Shown one piece after another: positions 1-9,862 of a stretch of DNA of 64,000 nucleotides. A program made the position numbers and the translations under genes. The DNA comes from Clostridium jeddahitimonense. GTDB taxonomy: Bacteria; Bacillota; Clostridia; Clostridiales; Clostridiaceae. The DNA is taken from NCBI GenBank assembly GCA_000753455.2, contig LM994670.1, positions 3,407,250 to 3,471,249 on the forward strand, in the 5' to 3' direction. The notes beneath the pieces were generated by a model. That model searched no databases. It was not told the origin of the DNA and was given only the letters and a program-made list of their open reading frames with translations. Position 1 is the stretch's first letter. Every line of letters begins with the position of its first letter.

Positions 1-92
1 ATATTGAATTGCTCTCTCTTTTAGATTAAGAGCCTTTCAACATTCCATACTTTTTCTATTTATTATAATTATATTTTAAGTTAATTTATAGC

Positions 93-1038
93 TTATCTTA
101 ATTTTAAATTTGCTATTAATCTATTTTTCATATTAACTAACTTAATTATTATTACTTCCAATACCATTATTATAAACAACAAAAGTATCCCACTTATATA
201 TCCATATAAATTTTTTCCTATATATCTTTGGAAAATACATATTAAATTTGGATGCGTAGCCATTATTATTAAACTATTTTTTCCACAATACATTAAAACT
301 TTACATTGGTTTATTTTTTTGATATTTGAACAATTATAAATGTACCTATAGCAGAGTTTAAAAGATATAACATAGAATTGTCAAATACCAGATTATTCAA
401 ATCAACAAATCCATTATATTTAGCCATTAAAATTTGAATTATAAATATTACTATCAAATTCACACCTTTCACTTCTCTATTACTTATAATATCAAATATA
501 TGATAACCTACTGTTATAAAACCTAACGCAATTAAAATTCTTGCTAATACAAGTAAATTTTCCTCATGTCCTTTAGTTATCATTGTTTCATAAGCAAAAC
601 CATATGCTATTAATAATATCTTTATATATCCATTCTTGATTATTTCATTTATCGATATAAACAATATCTCAGCAATAAATATAGTAGGTAAAAACCAGAG
701 TCCATCTATTCCTATACCTTTAAATGTAATAAACAAATTATTAATTATACTACTTTGATCATATCTATATATTATTGTCTTTATTAATATAGTTAATATA
801 GTTAATATACTGAATAAAAAATATGATACTAATATACTCTTAGATTAGATATTATAAATTTTTTAATATTATTTCTTTCTTTGATACAATAAAGAATAAT
901 GGCATATGAAATGAATATATATACAACAATTATTCCTCTATTAATATTCATATTAAATGCATAAATATGAAATATTGCTACAAGTATTATTCCTATACCT
1001 TTAGCTATATCTACGTACATTAGTCTATTTTCTTTCAT
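93..1038 (-). pseudogene. Acyltransferase-3 family (O-acetyltransferase) pseudogene, multiply frameshifted
   Basis: The minus strand carries pieces of one integral-membrane acyltransferase-3 protein, the family that O-acetylates surface sugars. The first piece (1038 to about 845) has the typical opening MYVDIAKGIGIILVAIFH behind a good ribosome binding site. The signature FHMPLFF is readable only in another frame (about 890-915), after a slip in a TA-dinucleotide tract at 915-923. The frame changes again near 845-848 and continues as ILVSYFLFSIL into GLWFLPTIFIAE (about 660-710). A last shift sits in a run of seven A (314-320, minus strand); one extra A would join it to the C-terminal GKNSLIIMATH (about 250-285). 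With several lesions, a sequencing error alone is unlikely. A terminator separates it from the capsule operon, so it may have modified that polymer once. Confidence 0.85.
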
Positions 1039-1093
1039 TTACCCCTTCCTAAACTAACTTATTGATTACCTACAAATAAAGTATTATAAACAT

Positions 1094-1134
1094 AAAAATA
1101 GTTGAACAATTATTATTTTAATTTATTCAACTAT
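1094..1134 (-). terminator. Terminator of the capsule operon after wzx
   Basis: Perfect 9-bp inverted repeat (ATAGTTGAA at 1098-1106, TTCAACTAT at 1126-1134) followed on the minus strand by a U-rich tract (A run 1094-1098). It lies just past the flippase stop codon and before the acyltransferase pseudogene. Confidence 0.65.
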
Positions 1135-1155
1135 CCTAAAACTCTATTATTCTAA

Positions 1156-2598
1156 TTATCTCTTATTATAGCTTTTTAAAAAATCACCAACTATGTCAAT
1201 TGCATATATTAATATATCATTCTTCATTATATACATAATTCCAAAGTATACTACAATCCCTATTATAACTTCTATTAATGTAGACAATATACTTGCAGGA
1301 AGAAACACACTTGTACATATAACTACTATCAACATAAAAGTTGATGCCATCAATATCTTATTTATTCCTTTAAATAATAACTTTACATCTATAAACCCTT
1401 TTATATAATATATTTGAATACAAGGTACTAAAAATTCTGCAATAACAGATGAAATAGTAGTTCCTAAAGCTCCAATTTTTCTTATTAAAAATAAATTTAT
1501 TGTAAAATTAACAATTGCTGCAACAGTTACTGATATAGTAAATTCGCGTTCTTTATTCATTGGAACCAAAACTTGAAATCCAATTATATTACACCATGTT
1601 CCAAAAATAATTATAAATGATGATACTATTATTAATAACTCTATCCCATTAAAACCTGGTCCAAAAAACCAAGGTTTAAAATTCTTAGTAATACCTATTA
1701 TCCCAAATGCTAGTGGTATTGATATAAAATTCATACTTGAAAACGCTTTATATATATATTCTTTAAATTCATCCATTTTCCCGTTTGAATATAAATTTGC
1801 CATTCTTGGTAATAACACTACTCCTACAGATGTTACTATTGGCATAGCTAATCTTATTATCTTTTGTGAATTTTCATATAATCCTACTGCACTCTCTCCA
1901 ACCATCATCCCAAGCATTATTCTATCTAATAACAAATATACTTGTGCAGCTAACTGAGGGATAAATAACTTTATTGCAAATTTAAAGTGCTTTTTCAGCT
2001 CAGTATTATCACTCTCTTTTATACTGATAAACTTAGGTATTTTTATCCACATTACTAATTGACCTAATAATTGAGATAGACTTAAGATTACTATGTATGT
2101 TGAAACATCACTAATATCTTTTACAAAAATAAAAATACAAATGACTCCAACTATTTTAACAAAAACATTTCTAGTTACTGTTGCTTTAAACTCTTCTAGC
2201 CCCATAAAATACCAAGATATATCAAGTAAAGCAGCTAAAATATTGATTCCTTGAATAGCATATATAAATCTATCATGATTATTAATACCTACAAAAACAA
2301 TGTAGTATATTGCTATAGATATACTCATAGTAATTATTCTTAAATAGACTAACTGCCAAAATGTTTCATTAAGTTTCTTTTTATCATCCCTAACATACGC
2401 TATTTGCCTATTTCCATAAAGATTTAATCCTATAGATCCTATTAGAATAAAATATTGAGCGAATGCTAAAGTATAGGCTTGCTTTCCAACTCCTCCCTCT
2501 CCCAAGACTCTTGAAATATACGGAACTGTTATTATCGGCAATAACACAGTAATAATTTGATACATTATATTATATATTGAATTTTTTATTATCTTCAT
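1156..2598 (-). CDS. wzx: Wzx-type polysaccharide flippase (MOP/PST superfamily)
   Basis: A 480-residue polytopic membrane protein that should flip undecaprenyl-linked repeat units across the cytoplasmic membrane. The N-terminus has the family pattern of an amphipathic start and a first helix (NIMYQIITVLLPIITVPYIS), then RVLGEGGVG, followed by evenly spaced hydrophobic segments to the end, about 12-14 in all. Length is normal for Wzx/RfbX. The start codon overlaps the GT32 stop as TAATG, so translation is probably coupled; AGAGG lies just upstream. It is the last intact gene of the capsule operon. The specific polymer cannot be deduced from this protein. Confidence 0.9.
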   Translation of the reverse strand: MKIIKNSIYNIMYQIITVLLPIITVPYISRVLGEGGVGKQAYTLAFAQYFILIGSIGLNLYGNRQIAYVRDDKKKLNETFWQLVYLRIITMSISIAIYYIVFVGINNHDRFIYAIQGINILAALLDISWYFMGLEEFKATVTRNVFVKIVGVICIFIFVKDISDVSTYIVILSLSQLLGQLVMWIKIPKFISIKESDNTELKKHFKFAIKLFIPQLAAQVYLLLDRIMLGMMVGESAVGLYENSQKIIRLAMPIVTSVGVVLLPRMANLYSNGKMDEFKEYIYKAFSSMNFISIPLAFGIIGITKNFKPWFFGPGFNGIELLIIVSSFIIIFGTWCNIIGFQVLVPMNKEREFTISVTVAAIVNFTINLFLIRKIGALGTTISSVIAEFLVPCIQIYYIKGFIDVKLLFKGINKILMASTFMLIVVICTSVFLPASILSTLIEVIIGIVVYFGIMYIMKNDILIYAIDIVGDFLKSYNKR

Positions 2599-3350
2599 TA
2601 TTTACCTCTCAAGTTATCTCTAACAAATCTATATGGAAAACTTATACAATGCAATATTTTTTCACCTAATATCTCTTTAGCTTTTTGTCTTATCTTATGT
2701 TCTGTCTTATCAAAATTAGATACCCATGAACCTTTAAAGTGATGAATTGCATATGTATTTTTAGTTATTGTTATTTTTCCTGTTTTATGATCTTTAGGAC
2801 AGAAATATTCTCTAGGATATATAGTAAAGTTTCCATTATCTATTTTTTGCTCTTTATTATTTAGCTTTAAACCATATTTTTTAGTTAGTATATCCGTAAC
2901 TATTACAACATTTGTTGTTAAATCACATTCTCCATTTATTATAAAAGGTCTATTATCATAATACTTTAATAGTTCCTTAATCACCGAGTTCCCCTTTTCC
3001 CCTGCTATTATTCCAGTAATCGCACCAGTTTCATGTTCAAATCCAGTAAAAGCCTTATTATTTAAAAATTCATCAATATTCTTTAAAATTTCTACATCAG
3101 AATCTAAATATATCCCTCCATAATTATATATTGCATATAACCTTACATAATCGGTAATAAAAGCCCACTTTTTTTGTTCGTAAGCTTGTTTTACATACAA
3201 ATTAGTATTTATATCAAAATTTCCTTCATTCCATTCAATAATCTCATAATCAGGAAGCTTCTCTTCCCAACCTCTTATGTATTTTTCTATTTCTTCACTC
3301 TTTTTATTTCCACCAAACCAACAATAATGAATAACTTTATTAATCGCCAT
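2598..3350 (-). CDS. GT32-type glycosyltransferase (capsular polysaccharide)
   Basis: This retaining sugar transferase of the OCH1/GT32 group should add one sugar of the capsular repeat unit. The N-terminus INKVIHYCWFGG and the segment WAFITDYVRLYAIYNYGGIY are typical, followed by the DxD nucleotide-sugar and metal site D83-S84-D85. I chose the ATG at 3350 over the one four codons upstream because GAGGTG lies 5-7 bases before it, while the upstream ATG overlaps that site. It gives 250 residues, normal for the family. It sits between a GT2 gene and the flippase in the same operon. Donor and acceptor are unknown. Confidence 0.85.
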   Translation of the reverse strand: MAINKVIHYCWFGGNKKSEEIEKYIRGWEEKLPDYEIIEWNEGNFDINTNLYVKQAYEQKKWAFITDYVRLYAIYNYGGIYLDSDVEILKNIDEFLNNKAFTGFEHETGAITGIIAGEKGNSVIKELLKYYDNRPFIINGECDLTTNVVIVTDILTKKYGLKLNNKEQKIDNGNFTIYPREYFCPKDHKTGKITITKNTYAIHHFKGSWVSNFDKTEHKIRQKAKEILGEKILHCISFPYRFVRDNLRGK

Positions 3351-3365
3351 GACACACCTCATATT

Positions 3366-4310
3366 TTATAACTTATCTATTATCTTTAATATAAAAACTG
3401 CTTTTAGTTCATTTCTTTTATACTTACAATTCACAACAGAAGTTACAACATCTTTCAAACCACTAGTAACATTTTTACTTCTAAATTTTTTTATACCTTT
3501 TGTGTATAACATTTGATATTTATTATATTTCTCTACAGTATCATCATCAATCTCTATATTATTTATATTCTTTGGAGTATTATATATACTATTATTTTTC
3601 TTACTCTTTAAATAGGCTTTACTAATACATAGCATTGTTACCTTTTGTTTGAATAAATTATTAAATGATATTCCATTCTCACGTAATCTATATTTAAATA
3701 AATATTCATCAATTACGGATATTTTTTTCATTCTACTAATCAATCTAAATAATAGATCATAATCTTCCGCTTGATTCACATCGTTATATTGATTAATTAC
3801 ATCTAAAATCTCTCTTCTAAACATCCAAGACCCATGTGGAAATACATTTCTGTATAAAAGACTCTTTTCAGCTTTACTTGAAGAAGTACCATATATATTA
3901 CTTCTATATAGTTCCTCTCCAAATTCATTCATTATTACTACCCCAGTTGCACACAATGAAATGTCTTTATTTTCATTCAGATATTCAACCTGCTTTTCAA
4001 ACCTAGTAGGATAACTATAATCATCTGCATCCATTCTTGCTATAAAATCCCCATTAGATAACTTAAGTGCTCTATTTAGAGAATATACTAATCCCTTATT
4101 TACTTCATTTATATAAACTTTAATTCTAGAATCCTTTTTTTGATAATCATTTAAAAAATTTATCAATTCAATATTAGATGGATTATCCATTATAATTATA
4201 TATTCAAAATCTCTATATGTTTGGTTAAGTATTGAATCAATAGCATCTTTTAACCATTCCTTTTTTTCATTGTACACACTCATTATTACAGATATACTTT
4301 TGCTACTCAT
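3366..4310 (-). CDS. GT2-family glycosyltransferase
   Basis: An inverting GT-A sugar transferase with the opening ISVIMSVYNE and the nucleotide-binding DxD in ARMDADDYS, typical of family 2 enzymes building surface polysaccharides. The C-terminal part is less conserved and probably selects the acceptor. The ATG at 4310 is preferred over the longer frame because GGAGG lies about seven bases upstream; with this start the gene follows the Alg13-like stop by one base, as expected in a tight operon. Its length of 314 residues is usual. Which sugar it transfers is unknown. Confidence 0.88.
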   Translation of the reverse strand: MSSKSISVIMSVYNEKKEWLKDAIDSILNQTYRDFEYIIIMDNPSNIELINFLNDYQKKDSRIKVYINEVNKGLVYSLNRALKLSNGDFIARMDADDYSYPTRFEKQVEYLNENKDISLCATGVVIMNEFGEELYRSNIYGTSSSKAEKSLLYRNVFPHGSWMFRREILDVINQYNDVNQAEDYDLLFRLISRMKKISVIDEYLFKYRLRENGISFNNLFKQKVTMLCISKAYLKSKKNNSIYNTPKNINNIEIDDDTVEKYNKYQMLYTKGIKKFRSKNVTSGLKDVVTSVVNCKYKRNELKAVFILKIIDKL

Positions 4311-4311
4311 T

Positions 4312-4812
4312 CTAGCGTCCTCCATTAAATAAGTCTGATACAATATTATCAAATTCTATAATAAATCTATTAATATCTTCACTACCACTATTTGTATTAG
4401 CATTATATCCTTTGTAATTAACTATTCTATCTTTTAAATCATTTATATCTAAAACTAAATCAACCCTATCATTATTAGCCATTCTCTTAGAAAATTTTAT
4501 TTGATGATCATCTACATGTTCATCAAATTTAGGATTCCTTGGTACAACTATAGGCTTTTTTCCATATTGTATAGCCTGAAATATACTTCCTGGGCCTCCA
4601 TGAGTTATTACAATTCTAGCATTTTGTGTATAATAATCCATTTCGTCATATGAAATTACATCCTTAACTTTACAATATTCTGGCTTATAGGTGCAATATC
4701 CAGTTTGAATAAATACATCTTCATTTATAATGTTATTTTTTTTAAGTTCATCTATCTCTTTTACTACTCTATTAAATTGCTGTTCATGTGTTCCAACTGT
4801 TACAAAAATCAA
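4312..4812 (-). CDS. Alg13/PssE-like glycosyltransferase subunit
   Basis: A 166-residue protein matching the C-terminal nucleotide-sugar-binding half of GT28 enzymes (Alg13, CpsF, PssE). It has the start IFVTVGTHEQQF and the donor-site segment THGGPGSIFQAI. Such proteins act only with a membrane-bound Alg14-like partner, and that partner is the C-terminal domain of the gene immediately upstream, with which it overlaps by four bases. The start appears to be TTG (4810-4812), with AGGAGGG six bases before it; the overlap suggests coupled translation. By analogy with CpsF/CpsG pairs it would add the second sugar of the repeat unit; that is inference. Confidence 0.88.
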   Translation of the reverse strand: MIFVTVGTHEQQFNRVVKEIDELKKNNIINEDVFIQTGYCTYKPEYCKVKDVISYDEMDYYTQNARIVITHGGPGSIFQAIQYGKKPIVVPRNPKFDEHVDDHQIKFSKRMANNDRVDLVLDINDLKDRIVNYKGYNANTNSGSEDINRFIIEFDNIVSDLFNGGR

Positions 4813-6584
4813 AATAACCCTCCTAATAATTTAGCTTTCGGATAGAATCTCAATTGCTCTTCCCATTGAACAATAAACTCATCACATATAGGGTATACTA
4901 CTCTCCCCGTTATAGTTGGTGAATCTATTCTATCATAAACCTCTATATATATTAATTTGCACCCATAAATCTTACCAATATAATAAAACGGAATAGCAAC
5001 TGCAGCTCCTGTAGAAATTAATAAATCCGGTTTTTCTTTTAATATTACTTTAATTGCTAAATATGAATTTTTAAATAGATTTTTAATATTTCTATTCGTT
5101 GGGTAATAGCACCAATACTTTTTTTCACATTTAAGAATTGATTCTGCATCTGTCTTCCTAAAAGTAACCCATATACGTTCTTTATTTTCCCACCATGACT
5201 TCATTTGAATTAAATGCGTTAAATGACCTCCACTCGAAGTAACAAATGCAATTTTCAGTTCATTCTTTTCACAAACACTCTTACTAAGCTTCTTAAACGA
5301 AAAAATCAAAGCTACATTTACAAAGAATAAAAATGCAACAATTTGTGGCCAATCAATTTCTTCTGTAAACATCCAAATTACAGAAGTTATAAATAACCAC
5401 GTAGTATTGAACCATATATTTCTACTTTTTCTATTTGTAATATATTTTTTATTATTAAACACTTGACAAAAGGTAATTAATATAAATCCTATAATAGAGA
5501 TTGTACCTATAATTCCACTTCTTATTAAAACACTTAGATAAGTAGAATGAGATCCTATCATCAAATATACATCTGGCACCTTAAATTTATCTCCAACTCC
5601 AAAGAAAGGATATTGAGATAATGTGTCTAAAGCGTATTTATATTGCATTAACCTATCTGAACTACTATCAGGCCTTGAACCTAGTATAACGTTAATTAAA
5701 TCAAATTTAATGCATAATGTTAATCCTATTAAGCCTAATAATAACATAGTAATTAAAATCTTTTTATAAGTTTTCTTATCCCAAACAAAAGTTAAAATGG
5801 TTACTACTAACCCAATAATTATTGAAATGTATACCATTCTACTTCTAGAAGTAAAAATACAAATTATCAACCCTATAATTGTAAGTATTTTAATAAAATT
5901 ATTCATAAACTCATTTAGCTTACTTTTATTTTTTTTATATAGGTTACTGAAATTACTTTGAAGTAAAAGATAAAAAGAGCCAATACCTGCTGCTACTGGA
6001 TAAACATAAAATCCATTAAATCTATAATAAATATTATTTAAAATTGGATCTTCTACAGCAATATTTAGTGTCATTACTTCAAATAAAAAGCTATTTTGAA
6101 ATTTACTTGGTAATACATTATAAATTAACGCAGTACTTGCTGTCCATCTCTGCCCTGATAGCCATTGTGTAATAGATATTATTAAAATTATAACTTGAAC
6201 TATTGCTAAAATATACAAAGCTTTTGTTATATAGTTTGTATTTTTCTCATTCATATCACTATTAGCTAAAACATTTATTATAATAATTCCACTAATCCAA
6301 TATGATAGATGATATATTGCTGATACAAATTCGCTTCTCTGGAAATTTAATGGGTTATTAATAATAGCTATAATGTTAGCAAAACAAAATATTAAAACAC
6401 ATATTGTTACATAAAACAATTTTTTGTTCTTAAATTTAATCTTTTTTATATTTAAACATAATAAAATAGCTGCTATTCCTTGAAAGAATACAAATTTCAA
6501 GCCAATAATCCATAACAATGGAATAAGTATAATTGTTCCTGCTATTAACTTACTATTAATATTTACTGTTGAATTTTTTCCCAT
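4809..6584 (-). CDS. Wzy-like polysaccharide polymerase fused to an Alg14/PssD-like domain
   Basis: Residues 1 to about 435 are a polytopic membrane protein of the O-antigen polymerase/ligase type, with many hydrophobic segments and a large loop before FGVGDKFKVP. This part should polymerise repeat units outside the membrane. Residues from about 445 to 591 are a separate domain starting KIAFVTSSGGHLTHL and containing LLISTGAAVAIP, typical of Alg14/CpsE/PssD, the membrane-binding half of a two-part glycosyltransferase. The Alg13-like half is the next gene. The junction is in frame with no stop and no in-frame ATG, GTG or TTG near the second domain, so the fusion is real as sequenced. GGAGG precedes the ATG. 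The usual arrangement is two genes. Confidence 0.85.
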   Translation of the reverse strand: MGKNSTVNINSKLIAGTIILIPLLWIIGLKFVFFQGIAAILLCLNIKKIKFKNKKLFYVTICVLIFCFANIIAIINNPLNFQRSEFVSAIYHLSYWISGIIIINVLANSDMNEKNTNYITKALYILAIVQVIILIISITQWLSGQRWTASTALIYNVLPSKFQNSFLFEVMTLNIAVEDPILNNIYYRFNGFYVYPVAAGIGSFYLLLQSNFSNLYKKNKSKLNEFMNNFIKILTIIGLIICIFTSRSRMVYISIIIGLVVTILTFVWDKKTYKKILITMLLLGLIGLTLCIKFDLINVILGSRPDSSSDRLMQYKYALDTLSQYPFFGVGDKFKVPDVYLMIGSHSTYLSVLIRSGIIGTISIIGFILITFCQVFNNKKYITNRKSRNIWFNTTWLFITSVIWMFTEEIDWPQIVAFLFFVNVALIFSFKKLSKSVCEKNELKIAFVTSSGGHLTHLIQMKSWWENKERIWVTFRKTDAESILKCEKKYWCYYPTNRNIKNLFKNSYLAIKVILKEKPDLLISTGAAVAIPFYYIGKIYGCKLIYIEVYDRIDSPTITGRVVYPICDEFIVQWEEQLRFYPKAKLLGGLF

Positions 6585-7587
6585 CTATTTTAGCCTCCAA
6601 CTTACCTATAATAAAATGATATATTACTAATATACTATTACTTTCCAAATCTTCTAATACATTTACATATTTTTTCCCTAATTTATTTTTAAAATAATTA
6701 TCTATATCACTTAATAAATACTTATTTTTTTTCCAACATTTAAAATACTTATTTAATATCTTAAATTGATATTCTAACTCCTTTTTTATTTTAGAGATGC
6801 TATTATTCTTAATTACTTTTATTGTATTTCTAACTATTAAATTTTTAATAAACACATACTCTATTTCCTGATACTTATATTTTAAAACTTTATTTTTTTC
6901 AGTGAAAAAATATATATATTCACACGCTTTAAATACTTCCTTATATTTTGTGTTTACTACTAAATTCATAGAGGAATTTTGTCTATCTTGTCTATAATAA
7001 TATATTCCTTTTTTAATATGTTTAAAGCTATCCATTACTGATATATAGGAAAATGTAAATACCATATCTTCACCAATAGTTAAATCTATAGGAAATTGTA
7101 TATCATATTTTTCTACAATTTCTCTCCTAAAGACTTTTCCACATGCATGATTTTCAGTGTTGAAAATTGTACCATCGACATGCTCTTGATGAAGTATCTC
7201 TTTATCATTCACATAGAAACTATCAAAAACAATTAAATCTACATTTTTATCTTTCATATTCTCTACAGATAATTTTACTAAATTATCATCTACCCAATCA
7301 TCAGAGTCAACAAAAGTTATTAACTTACCCAAAGAATTTTTCATACCAACATTTCTTGCATTTGAGACCCCACCATTTTCAATATTGATAATTTTAATTA
7401 ACTCGTTATTTTTTTTCTTATATTCTTTTAAAATATTTAATGAAGAGTCCGTACTTCCATCATTAATACATATTATCTCATATGTATACTCTACAGCTTT
7501 TTGATTAATTAAACTATCAATACATTTATGTAGATATTTTTCCATATTATATACTGGTACTATTATACTTAAATCTAATTGTTCCAT
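6556..7587 (-). CDS. GT2-family glycosyltransferase
   Basis: A GT-A fold sugar transferase beginning LSIIVPVYNMEKYLHKCI, with the acceptor/donor loop INDGSTDSS and the DxD equivalent in TFVDSDDWVDD. The roughly 120-residue C-terminal part is lysine-rich and not conserved. I start it at the ATG at 7587 because GGGAG precedes that codon at good distance; the longer frame starts at the ribosome site itself. The 3' end overlaps the polymerase gene by 29 bases, which supports co-transcription. It should add one sugar to the lipid-linked repeat; specificity unknown. Confidence 0.88.
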   Translation of the reverse strand: MEQLDLSIIVPVYNMEKYLHKCIDSLINQKAVEYTYEIICINDGSTDSSLNILKEYKKKNNELIKIINIENGGVSNARNVGMKNSLGKLITFVDSDDWVDDNLVKLSVENMKDKNVDLIVFDSFYVNDKEILHQEHVDGTIFNTENHACGKVFRREIVEKYDIQFPIDLTIGEDMVFTFSYISVMDSFKHIKKGIYYYRQDRQNSSMNLVVNTKYKEVFKACEYIYFFTEKNKVLKYKYQEIEYVFIKNLIVRNTIKVIKNNSISKIKKELEYQFKILNKYFKCWKKNKYLLSDIDNYFKNKLGKKYVNVLEDLESNSILVIYHFIIGKLEAKIDGKKFNSKY

Positions 7588-7618
7588 GACTGCTCCCATC
7601 TATGTCTTATTACTTAAT

Positions 7619-8746
7619 TTATGAATTAGCAAAATTTTCACTTAAAATATCTAGTATTCTCTTGCATGCTTTTCCACACCCGTAAGGATTTGTTGCCTGT
7701 GCCATATTTCTATATGCACCATTATTCTTAATTAATTCATTTGCTATATTTAATATAGTATCCTTATTAATACCAGCTAACTTAACAGTTCCTGCCTCAA
7801 CAGCTTCTGGCCTCTCTGTTTCTGTTCTTAAAACCATAACCGGTTTCCCAAGCGCTGGTGCTTCTTCTTGAATACCACCCGAGTCAGTCATTATTAGATA
7901 TACTTTTGCCATTAAATTAGTAAACTCAACATACTCTAATGGCTCTATTAAATGAACTTTATCTAAATATTTATCAAAATATTTGTGAGCTAATTCTCTG
8001 ATTGCAGGATTTTTATGCATTGGAAATATTACTTCAACATCCTCATTTTCATTTATTAGATCAATCATAGCTTTGAAGATATTTTCCATTGGTTCTCCCC
8101 AATTTTCTCTTCTATGAGTAGTAAGTAATATAACCTTCTTATTTTCAAAATCAATTGTATTCAACGTCTTATCTTCAAATATATGGTTTTCATTTGCAAC
8201 ACTTAATAACGCATCAATTACAGTATTTCCTGTTATAAATATTCTCTCTTTGTTTACTCCCTCTGAAATCAAGTTATTTTCGTTAGTTTTAGTCGGTGCA
8301 AAATGTAAATTAGTTATAACCCCTGTTAATTTTCTATTTGCTTCTTCAGGGAATGGCGAGTATAAATCATAGCTTCTTAATCCAGCTTCTACATGTCCTA
8401 CAGGTACCTTATTATAAAAAGCTGCTAGTGCTCCATTTAATGTAGTTGATGTATCACCATGAACTAATACAATGTTTGGATTGCATTTTTTTATAACCTC
8501 ATCTACCCCTTTAAGTACCTTATTAGAAATATCAATTATAGTCTGACCATGAGCCATAATATTCAAATCATATTGTGGCTTTATATCAAATATCTCTAAT
8601 ACAGAATCAAGCATTTCTCTATGTTGTGCAGTAACACATACTATTGACTCAAACCTTTCATCCTTCTCTAAAGCTTTAACAAGCGGTGCCATTTTAATTG
8701 CTTCCGGTCTTGTCCCGAAAACACTCATTACTTTTATTTTATTCAT
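7619..8746 (-). CDS. wecB: UDP-N-acetylglucosamine 2-epimerase (non-hydrolysing), capsule copy
   Basis: The cytoplasmic enzyme interconverts UDP-GlcNAc and UDP-ManNAc. The family landmarks are present: FGTRPEAIKMAPLV, VHGDTSTTLNGALAAFY, GHVEAGLRS, TTHRRENWGEP and MTDSGGIQEEAPALGKPV. Its 375 residues are standard. AGGAGG precedes the ATG. It is the second gene of the capsule operon and suggests ManNAc or a derivative in the polymer. A close paralogue lies at 15450-16574, so the window has two copies. ManNAc can also feed wall teichoic acid linkage units, so capsule-specific use is inference from position. Confidence 0.95.
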   Translation of the reverse strand: MNKIKVMSVFGTRPEAIKMAPLVKALEKDERFESIVCVTAQHREMLDSVLEIFDIKPQYDLNIMAHGQTIIDISNKVLKGVDEVIKKCNPNIVLVHGDTSTTLNGALAAFYNKVPVGHVEAGLRSYDLYSPFPEEANRKLTGVITNLHFAPTKTNENNLISEGVNKERIFITGNTVIDALLSVANENHIFEDKTLNTIDFENKKVILLTTHRRENWGEPMENIFKAMIDLINENEDVEVIFPMHKNPAIRELAHKYFDKYLDKVHLIEPLEYVEFTNLMAKVYLIMTDSGGIQEEAPALGKPVMVLRTETERPEAVEAGTVKLAGINKDTILNIANELIKNNGAYRNMAQATNPYGCGKACKRILDILSENFANS

Positions 8747-8758
8747 ATTTATATCCTC

Positions 8759-9415
8759 CTAATATGCATTCTTATCTCCAAATAATACAAAAAATGTCTT
8801 AAATATCAACTTTATATCAAGCCATAAGCTTCTTTCTCTTACATACTTAACATCAAGTTTCATCCACTCATTAAACTCGATATTATTTCTCCCCATAACC
8901 TGCCAATAACAAGTTAAGCCTGGTTTAACCTCTAATCTTTCTAACATCCACTCTTCAAACTGTTCAACCTCTTTAGGTAAACTTGGACGTGGTCCCACAA
9001 GGCTCATATCACCTTTTAGTACATTTACTAATTGAGCTAATTCATCTATACTAGTTTTTCTAATAAACTTTCCTATTCTAGTTATTCTAGGATCATCCTT
9101 AATCTTAAACATAGGACCTGACATTTCATTTTGTGCTTCAAGCTTCCTTTTAAGTTCTTCGGCATTCACTACCATAGATCTAAGCTTGTACATTTTAAAT
9201 TCCTTTCCATTCAAACCTACTCGTGTTTGTGAAAAAACAATCGGTCCTTTTGACTCTAACTTTATTAGTATTCCAACTACTAACAATATAGGACTTGCTA
9301 AAATTAATCCAATCAAAGCACCAATTATATCAATTAATCTCTTAAAAAACCTATATATTATTTTTTCTTCTTTTACAACAACTTCAACATCTTTTTTCAT
9401 TGCTAAATTGTTCAT
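8759..9415 (-). CDS. Undecaprenyl-phosphate sugar-1-phosphate transferase (initiating)
   Basis: A polyprenyl-phosphate hexose-1-phosphate transferase of the bacterial sugar transferase family, which starts repeat-unit synthesis on undecaprenyl phosphate. After a short basic N-terminus comes one hydrophobic helix (IIGALIGLILASPILLVVG) and the catalytic domain with FSQTRVGLNGKEF, MYKLRSM, RKTSIDELAQLVNVLKGDMS, VGPRP and the closing KPGLTCYWQV. It is the short form without the N-terminal multi-spanning part. The ATG at 9415 is preferred because AGGTGG lies ten bases before it, giving 219 residues. It is the first gene of the capsule operon. Confidence 0.92.
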   Translation of the reverse strand: MNNLAMKKDVEVVVKEEKIIYRFFKRLIDIIGALIGLILASPILLVVGILIKLESKGPIVFSQTRVGLNGKEFKMYKLRSMVVNAEELKRKLEAQNEMSGPMFKIKDDPRITRIGKFIRKTSIDELAQLVNVLKGDMSLVGPRPSLPKEVEQFEEWMLERLEVKPGLTCYWQVMGRNNIEFNEWMKLDVKYVRERSLWLDIKLIFKTFFVLFGDKNAY

Positions 9416-9576
9416 TTTCCCCAACCACCTACATATTATTTTGCTTCTACAAAACAAAAACCACTATTTGTAAAATAGGGTTTACTACAACTTAATACTT
9501 TAACTTTAAACTTTCTAAATAAATCTTTATACTATTAAAATATTTATTATTAAATTAAATATTACTTCGTACAAAC

Positions 9577-9605
9577 ATTATATCATAAACCTAAATTTCA
9601 TAGAA
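9577..9605 (-). promoter_or_regulatory. Candidate promoter of the capsule operon
   Basis: On the minus strand TATAAT (9577-9582) stands 17 bases after TTCTAT (9600-9605). The -10 is perfect, the -35 weak. It would give a leader of about 155 bases before the sugar transferase. The rest of the gap up to 9804 is AT-rich and shows nothing else I can support. Confidence 0.4.
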
Positions 9606-9804
9606 CCTCTAATTCTTATCTTATTCTTATATCATTTTTACTTTTCACCCCCAATTTTGTCACTTTTTTTGTTTTTTTCTAGCTAATTCAAGTTTATGTT
9701 CCATGATAAGTATATTTTTTATACTTAATATATATTTTTTTAAATTTAATTTAACTAACTATATATATTTTGCAATTTTTGTCGTATTTTTTTTGATTTA
9801 ATAT

Positions 9805-9846
9805 AAAAAAAACAAGAATAGTAAATATCACTTTTCCTATTCTTGT
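9805..9846 (-). terminator. Terminator of the amidase-like remnant
   Basis: Perfect 10-bp stem (ACAAGAATAG 9812-9821, CTATTCTTGT 9837-9846) followed on the minus strand by a run of U (A run 9805-9811). Confidence 0.8.
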
Positions 9847-9862
9847 CGAAATTTTATTTATT

